From Methanoregulaceae archaeon (GTDB lineage: Bacteria; Armatimonadota; Fimbriimonadia; Fimbriimonadales; Fimbriimonadaceae): 64,000 nt of DNA. The notes below the pieces were generated by a model, which worked only from the letters and a program-made list of their open reading frames with translations, did no database searches and was not told the DNA's origin. Positions within the stretch are counted from its first letter, which is position 1. Each line of letters starts with the position of its first letter. Both the position numbers and the translations under genes were made by a program. The stretch lies in NCBI GenBank assembly GCA_020850325.1, contig JADZEW010000008.1, positions 372,001-436,000 of the forward strand, read 5' to 3'. This document shows positions 58,918 through 64,000 of the stretch, piece after piece.

Positions 58918-60102
58918 ATGTCGATTGCTCCTGATGTCCGCGGCCGATTCGGCGACTTTGGCGGACGCTACGTGCCGGAAACCCTCGTCCCCGCCCTCGA
59001 CGAACTCGAAGCCGAGTTCACGAAAGCATGGAGCGACCCTGAGTTTCGGGCGGAGTTCCAGCAGCGCCTGCACGACTACGTCGGCCGTCCCACGCCTATC
59101 ACCCGGGCTGATCGCCTATCTGAGGCTACCGGGCTGGACATCGTGATCAAGAGGGAAGACCTCAACCACACCGGTGCCCACAAGATCAACAACGCGCTCG
59201 GGCAGGCACTGCTTGCTCGCCGCATGGGCAAGAAGCGGATCATCGCCGAGACGGGTGCGGGTCAGCACGGTGTCGCCACCGCAACCGTCTGCGCGCTGTT
59301 TGGCCTCGAATGCGAGGTCTACATGGGCGAGGAAGACTGCGCCCGCCAACAGCTGAACGTGTTCCGCATGCGATTGCTCGGGGCGAAGGTCAACCCGGTC
59401 AGCAGCGGTACCAAGACCCTGAAGGACGCTCTGAACGAGGCGATGCGCGACTGGGTCACGAACGTGCGGGACACCCACTACATCATCGGAACCGCCGCCG
59501 GACCCCACCCTTACCCGTACATGGTTCGCGAGTTCCAGCGGGTGATCGGCGACGAAGCGCGGGCTCAGTACTTGGAGCGCTATGGAGTGCTTCCCGAGGT
59601 CGGCATCGCGTGCGTGGGCGGAGGATCGAACGCGATCGGCTTCTTCGCTGGATTCGTCGATGATCCGTCGGTGAGGCTCATCGGGGTTGAAGCCGGTGGG
59701 TTGGGACTCGACTCAGGATCCCACGCCGCACCGCTCACCGCGGGCTCGCCGGGAGTGCTCCACGGCAGCTACAGCTACCTGATGCAAGACGCGGACGGCC
59801 AGATCATCGGCACGCACTCGATCAGCGCGGGACTCGATTATCCCGGCGTGGGGGCCGAGCACAGTTATCTCAAGGATTCAGGCCGCGCGGAATACATGGC
59901 GGTGACCGACGCCGAGGCGATGTCCGCATTCCGTTGGCTCGCCGAGAAGGAGGGTCTCATTCCTGCGTTCGAATCGGCGCACGCGTTTGCGCCGCTCATG
60001 AAGCCGGGGTTCTTGCCTTCCGGAACGCGGGTGCTGGTCAACTTGAGCGGACGGGGTGACAAGGACATGGAGACCGCGGCGCGGATGTTCGAACTCGGCT
60101 AG
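58918..60102 (+). CDS. trpB: tryptophan synthase beta chain
   Basis: 394 residues; condenses indole with serine via pyridoxal phosphate. The PLP lysine is Lys89 in [13 protein letters not shown]. The phosphate-binding GGGSNAIG and [17 protein letters not shown] segment ([12 protein letters not shown]) are present. trpA and other trp genes are not in the window, so the operon is dispersed. Start ATG 58918 follows the EI24 gene by 6 nt. Confidence 0.96.
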   Translation: MSIAPDVRGRFGDFGGRYVPETLVPALDELEAEFTKAWSDPEFRAEFQQRLHDYVGRPTPITRADRLSEATGLDIVIKREDLNHTGAHKINNALGQALLARRMGKKRIIAETGAGQHGVATATVCALFGLECEVYMGEEDCARQQLNVFRMRLLGAKVNPVSSGTKTLKDALNEAMRDWVTNVRDTHYIIGTAAGPHPYPYMVREFQRVIGDEARAQYLERYGVLPEVGIACVGGGSNAIGFFAGFVDDPSVRLIGVEAGGLGLDSGSHAAPLTAGSPGVLHGSYSYLMQDADGQIIGTHSISAGLDYPGVGAEHSYLKDSGRAEYMAVTDAEAMSAFRWLAEKEGLIPAFESAHAFAPLMKPGFLPSGTRVLVNLSGRGDKDMETAARMFELG

Positions 60103-60113
60103 CTCTGATTGGC

Positions 60114-62210
60114 TCAGTTTGCGCGGTCCGAGCCTCCATAAGGGGGCGGCGGCTTCTGGCCCGGTCGAAAACCCCCACCAACGGTCAGCTTGTACTTCAT
60201 TCCGGCGGCCTTCTGCCGGTTCATCTCTTCGACCTGCTTCTTGAGCGCCTCGCGAATATGAGGAGGCAGCTGATCCGCTTTGACGGGGCCGCTGATGTTC
60301 TTGAGATCGTCGAACGTGCCCGTCCAAGCGAAGTTCTTGTCGAGCACGATGTTGAACGTCAGCGAGGTCTTGTCGTAAGCAACGAATGTATCGGGGCGCA
60401 ACCACTGGCGGATGTCACCCTCGATCAACTCGGGGTTCTGTTCGTAGAAGAGCTGGCTTGCAAGATCGTAGGCTCCGGAGAAATGAACATTGTATTTCGG
60501 TTGAGGGCGAAGTTCGAAATCGGTTGACATCTCAAGCCCGAGACTTGCCCCGCTAGGGATGCCGTTCGGCCACTCGTGGGTCGGTTCAATCGCCATTCCA
60601 TCGATTCGATCGTAACGAACGTTCTTGTCGGCGGGCGCGAAACTGGGTGAGATGGAAGAGGGGCGAGTTCCGTAAACAACTTGCTCCCAGACCAATCGCT
60701 GAGCGGGTGAGAGCGCCGCACTAGGGATGCGGCCCCCCGATCGAATCGCTCGCCGCTGCTCGAGCGATAGACTTCCGTAGAGCCGCAAAATCTGCTCATT
60801 CGCCTCTTGGTTGAGGGTTGGGTGGCTCTGATCGAGCATGAGAGCCAGCCGTAGACCCAAGCCTTCGGGCAGTGTCAATGGGCGCTGGTAAACATAGTCG
60901 GCCTTGGCGTCGAACGTGATTCTCTTGTCGGCGATTACGCTTTGGATGAGGCGTTCCATCGTGGCTCGATCATCGCGGCTTCGACGGGCTTCGGCAGGGG
61001 ATGCCGGGGTCATCACCAGCCAACCCTCGCTTTCATCGAAGTTCATGTTGGGCCGGGAGAACTGATCGAACATCTTGACGGTCTCCGCCTTAAACGTCAC
61101 TCCACGGCCAAACGCGTTGTCGTTGATCCAGGCAACGAGATTCACCTTCCTCGCGACCGCATATTGAAGGTAGAGCTCAGATCCGAAGGCGAGGGGCTCG
61201 TGCTTCGTGGGCCGGCTGATCAACTCGATGAGTCTGGGATCGATCTCGACTTTGGGACGCGGAAATGTCCACAGGCTACGCAATGCGGTTGAGAGGGCTT
61301 CGGAGAGGGGGTCGAGGGTGAGCTTGGTTTCCGGAAGGTTCTCAGGGTTGCTGGTCGTTGTCGCCTGCGGAGGAATCGTCAAGTCCATCGTGTTGCCAAA
61401 GGCAACGGTTTCTGCTGCATTGACGACCGTGATCTTGGCTCCACGGGCTTCCCGCAACGGATCGGCCACCGCCAGCCAGATTCGATCGACGTTGCTGAGC
61501 TGAGTGGGCATCACGCCGGCGTTCCTAATGTACGCCCACGTTGATCCACGCTGGTCGGCACCGAAGAGTTCCTGATGGAGGTTCCATTCCGAATAGAAAC
61601 GGGATAGAAGGTCGTTCTGCTTGGGCCACTTCAATTGGCGGGGCGTGGGGTTGGCCGAGAAAACCAGCCGTTGCCCAGGCTTGATTTCGGCAAGGCGACG
61701 GGCACCGATTTCGATCAGGCTTCGCATCGCAAGGCGGTCGAGCGGCCGGAATGCCCGTTCTTGCCCAACGCGCGCCGCGTACTGTTGCTGATCATAGCCG
61801 GAACGGCGCTCGTCGAGGCCTGACTTCAAGGCATGCAGGGTTGGCCCATCGTAGGCGTTCTCCAGGTCTTTCTTGAACTGGTCCAGCATGCGTTGAATGA
61901 CCTTCTCCCGCCTCGACAGCAGCTCGTCTTCCTGTTGCTTGCGTCTAACCGAGTCGGGTGAGAGAACGAGCCGGTCTCCACTGCGAGTCCATTTCCCAAC
62001 CGCCGCCTGGGCGATTTTGTCGAGCAACGTCTTCGAGTCCACCCCGTCTACCCGGATCACGAGCACGTCATTCTTGAAGCTGCCCTCACACTCAAGCTTC
62101 GTACCGATCCGAGGCTCCAACTCGGTCAAGATCACGGGCAGGCGAGCCGCCTTGGTTTCGTAGGTAATGAGTTGGGGAAGGGAGGCCAAGAGGAGTACGG
62201 TACTGATCAT
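60114..62210 (-). CDS. large exported protein of unknown function
   Basis: 698 residues with a short hydrophobic leader (MISTVLLLASLPQLITYE). Residues 20-80 (LPVILTELEPRIGTKLECEG, VLVIRVDGVDSKTLLDKIAQ) resemble the STN/secretin N-terminal short domain. The rest is mixed alpha/beta without a recognised family, ending in a Pro/Gly-rich tail (RPGQKPPPPYGGS). Similar large orphans are frequent in Armatimonadota-like genomes. Its promoter TATAGT (62232-62227) lies 16 nt before ATG. Confidence 0.6.
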   Translation of the reverse strand: MISTVLLLASLPQLITYETKAARLPVILTELEPRIGTKLECEGSFKNDVLVIRVDGVDSKTLLDKIAQAAVGKWTRSGDRLVLSPDSVRRKQQEDELLSRREKVIQRMLDQFKKDLENAYDGPTLHALKSGLDERRSGYDQQQYAARVGQERAFRPLDRLAMRSLIEIGARRLAEIKPGQRLVFSANPTPRQLKWPKQNDLLSRFYSEWNLHQELFGADQRGSTWAYIRNAGVMPTQLSNVDRIWLAVADPLREARGAKITVVNAAETVAFGNTMDLTIPPQATTTSNPENLPETKLTLDPLSEALSTALRSLWTFPRPKVEIDPRLIELISRPTKHEPLAFGSELYLQYAVARKVNLVAWINDNAFGRGVTFKAETVKMFDQFSRPNMNFDESEGWLVMTPASPAEARRSRDDRATMERLIQSVIADKRITFDAKADYVYQRPLTLPEGLGLRLALMLDQSHPTLNQEANEQILRLYGSLSLEQRRAIRSGGRIPSAALSPAQRLVWEQVVYGTRPSSISPSFAPADKNVRYDRIDGMAIEPTHEWPNGIPSGASLGLEMSTDFELRPQPKYNVHFSGAYDLASQLFYEQNPELIEGDIRQWLRPDTFVAYDKTSLTFNIVLDKNFAWTGTFDDLKNISGPVKADQLPPHIREALKKQVEEMNRQKAAGMKYKLTVGGGFRPGQKPPPPYGGSDRAN

Positions 62211-62287
62211 CGGGGCACCTGCATCTACTATAACGCAGAAGCGTAGTGATGGGCGACAAGCCGAGAGGGTCGGGTATTCCTAGGGGG

Positions 62288-63295
62288 ATGTCCCCCGTAA
62301 CCGTTGCCGTGGTTGGCGCGACTGGCGCTGTCGGTCAAGAGTTCCTCAAGCTGTTCGAGAAGCGCGACTTGCCCGTCGGCAAGTTGAAACTTCTCGCGAG
62401 CGAGCGCTCGGTAGGGAAGCGGTACACCTTTCGCGGAGAGACCGTCACGGTCGAACTGCTGAACGCGGCCGCGTTCGCGGATGTCGATGTCGCTTTCTTT
62501 AGCGCGGGAGCTTCGCGATCGCGGGAGTTTGCCCCGGCCGCCCTCGCCGCGGGTGCGTTGGTGGTCGACAACTCCAGTGCCTTTCGCATGGATCCGAGCG
62601 TTCCGCTGGTCGTGCCCGAGATCAACGGCGAGCAGATTCGCAAGGACCAACGGCTGTACCCGGTCGCCAACTGCAGCGCGATCATCCTGCTGATGGCGGT
62701 CGCGCCGCTGACGCACCTGGGCCGAATCGTGCGGCTGATTGTGAGCACCTACCAGAGCGCGAGCGGGGCCGGGGCTGCGGCGATGCAGGAGCTCGAGGAT
62801 CAGACTCGGGCGGTTCTGAACGGTGAGGCCGCGGTGCCGAAGGTGCTGCCTCATCCCTACGCTTTCAACCTGTTCAGCCACAACACCGCGATCAACGAGC
62901 ACGGCTACAACGAGGAGGAGTGGAAGGTGATCGAGGAGAGCCGTAAGATCCTCGGCATGCCCAGTCTCAAAATCAACGTGACCTGCGTCCGCGTTCCGGT
63001 GCTGCGCGCCCACAGCGAGAGCATCACGGTGGAGTTCGCGGAGGAGGCTCCGGCGGAGGAAGCGGTGCGCGGAGTAATCGCGGCCTTCCCCGGAGTGCGG
63101 CTGGTCGATGATCGAGCCGGGAACCACTTTCCGATGCCCGCCGAAGCAAGCGGCATCGATGAAGTGCTGGTCGGACGCATTCGCCGAGACGTCTCGAACC
63201 CGAATGCGATCTGTCTGTTCTGCTCAGGGGATCAACTCCTGAAAGGCGCGGCACTGAACGCGGTTCAAATCGCGGAACGATTTTTGGAACTGTAG
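62288..63295 (+). CDS. asd: aspartate-semialdehyde dehydrogenase
   Basis: 335 residues; makes aspartate semialdehyde for lysine, threonine and methionine. N-terminal GATGAVGQEFL (11-20) binds NADP, FFSAGASRS is the phosphate region, and catalytic Cys129 is in VANCSAII. ATG 62288 (MSPVTVAVVG) is chosen; TATTCC ends 7 nt upstream. With hom and dapF also in the window, three aspartate-family genes are present but not contiguous. Confidence 0.96.
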   Translation: MSPVTVAVVGATGAVGQEFLKLFEKRDLPVGKLKLLASERSVGKRYTFRGETVTVELLNAAAFADVDVAFFSAGASRSREFAPAALAAGALVVDNSSAFRMDPSVPLVVPEINGEQIRKDQRLYPVANCSAIILLMAVAPLTHLGRIVRLIVSTYQSASGAGAAAMQELEDQTRAVLNGEAAVPKVLPHPYAFNLFSHNTAINEHGYNEEEWKVIEESRKILGMPSLKINVTCVRVPVLRAHSESITVEFAEEAPAEEAVRGVIAAFPGVRLVDDRAGNHFPMPAEASGIDEVLVGRIRRDVSNPNAICLFCSGDQLLKGAALNAVQIAERFLEL

Positions 63296-63323
63296 AGACT
63301 CAGCTTCAGCCTATAATGGCAAG

Positions 63324-64000
63324 ATGCGTCTAGTCTCCCGGCTGTTGGCCGCCCTTTCCGCCTGTCTCGTCATTGCCGCGGCTCCTGCCTACGATGTCGT
63401 TTTCTCCCATGATGCGGCCGATGCGGTGAGGCCCGTCGTTGCGGTCGACGACACTACGGGCGACGTGTTTGTCGGCTACACGGTTGAGACGGCCAACGGA
63501 CGGCGCTTTCGCGCATTCCGCTTTGACCCGAGCGGCACTGAGATCTGGTCGACCACGATCCAGGATGGCTTCGCCGACGGGTTCCGGGCAACCGACATGG
63601 CGACCAACGGCCAGTTCTTGGTTGTGACGGGTGAACAGGATGGCGGACCCTCGGCGAAGGGCGAGATGGCGACGATCAACCTTCGCGCGAACAACGGTTC
63701 GTTTGTTTGGCTTCACACGGAGAACACGAACTTCCTGCCTGACGTCGGCCAACACGTGCGGATCGTCGGGGACTCGGCCTACGCGGCAGGATCGGTGGGA
63801 AGCGGGTTCGTCGGTGCGAGAATGCGGCTTGCCGATGGTCTGAAGCTGTGGCAGCGCACGTTCCCAGGAATGGACGGCGTGGTCGGCCAGCGGGTTGGCA
63901 TCGAGATCAACCCCACCGGCGATGTGTACCTGGCGGGTACCCGCCAGCCGAATGGCAACGCTGCGTCGAACATCGTTTTGGTTCGGATGACGCAGGACGG
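63324..64000 (+). CDS. exported beta-propeller-like repeat protein (3' end outside window)
   Basis: 225 residues visible, cut by the right edge. A signal peptide (MRLVSRLLAALSACLVIAAAPAY) is followed by repeating units with AVDDTTGDVFVGYTV, ATNGQFLVVTGEQDGG, RIVGDSAYAAGSVGS and PTGDVYLAGTRQ, typical of SBBP-like or kelch-like propeller blades. Probably secreted. A TATAAT box (63312-63317) ends 6 nt before the ATG, a clear leaderless arrangement. Confidence 0.7.
   Translation, partial: MRLVSRLLAALSACLVIAAAPAYDVVFSHDAADAVRPVVAVDDTTGDVFVGYTVETANGRRFRAFRFDPSGTEIWSTTIQDGFADGFRATDMATNGQFLVVTGEQDGGPSAKGEMATINLRANNGSFVWLHTENTNFLPDVGQHVRIVGDSAYAAGSVGSGFVGARMRLADGLKLWQRTFPGMDGVVGQRVGIEINPTGDVYLAGTRQPNGNAASNIVLVRMTQD

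Overview
The window is a dense bacterial chromosome segment with high G+C by eye (not calculated), about 70 protein genes, one tRNA and very little intergenic space. No phage, insertion sequence or CRISPR array was seen. The gene mix suggests a Gram-negative-type member of Armatimonadota (Fimbriimonas-like): a fused homocysteine methyltransferase/MetF, zinc-type S14, planctomycete-style single-CxxCH cytochrome domains, a glycine-rich RRM protein, and many GTG and TTG starts. This placement is inference from gene content, not from a marker-gene tree.

Layout. 1-3.6 kb (minus): clpP (cut by the left edge), an SpoU-type RNA methyltransferase, carA, hom and tRNA-Pro(UGG). 3.7-8.7 kb (plus): rpoZ with a long acidic tail, dnaJ, prmA, rsmE and the methionine-synthesis fusion. 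8.7-17.7 kb: exported thioredoxin-like and LRR-like proteins, an APH-type kinase, a two-gene M16 peptidase pair, FKBP, a tandem universal stress protein and a CocE-type hydrolase. 17.7-22.8 kb (minus): smc, a flavin reductase-like protein and two small membrane proteins. 22.8-29.3 kb (plus): a cytochrome/DUF2231 protein, then half a ribosomal-protein operon (rpsN-rpsH-rplF-rplR-rpsE-rpmD-rplO-secY), a terminator, adk and map. 29.5-29.9 kb: a promoter-to-terminator unit of about 335 nt with many stable hairpins, no ORF and no match to a class I know; it is the best candidate for something new. 29.9-35.6 kb: a diverged AroE-like protein, apt, PilZ, miaA-hfq-dapF, an HD-GYP phosphodiesterase and a LipM-type ligase. 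35.7-41.7 kb: parB/purB (divergent), a histidine kinase, an M28 peptidase, PhyH and OsmC. 41.8-49.9 kb (minus): esterase, TlpA-like thioredoxin, subtilase, guaA, Gfo/Idh/MocA and the RRM protein. 50.1-55 kb (plus): merC-like, leuS, a TPR lipoprotein and a LolA-like/cytochrome fusion. 55-57.5 kb (minus): a yybP-ykoY (Mn2+) riboswitch, htpX, a zinc-ribbon protein and terC. 57.6-64 kb: a PD-(D/E)XK-like protein, an EI24 membrane protein, trpB, a large exported orphan, asd and the start of an exported repeat protein.

How the genes work together. hom, asd and dapF belong to the aspartate-family pathways. carA, purB, guaA, apt and adk are nucleotide enzymes. RpoZ, PrmA, RsmE, MiaA, Hfq, LeuS and the ribosomal cluster serve gene expression. 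SMC and ParB serve chromosome segregation. ClpP, DnaJ, FKBP, HtpX and the M16, M28 and S8 enzymes serve proteostasis and extracellular breakdown. The clearest control circuit is the manganese riboswitch, which should switch on htpX and probably the downstream terC.

A recurring feature is a TANNNT-type -10 box ending only 5-10 nt before the start codon, without a Shine-Dalgarno sequence. This is seen at more than 20 genes and implies widespread leaderless mRNAs, whereas ribosomal-protein genes, clpP and the RRM gene carry clear Shine-Dalgarno sites.
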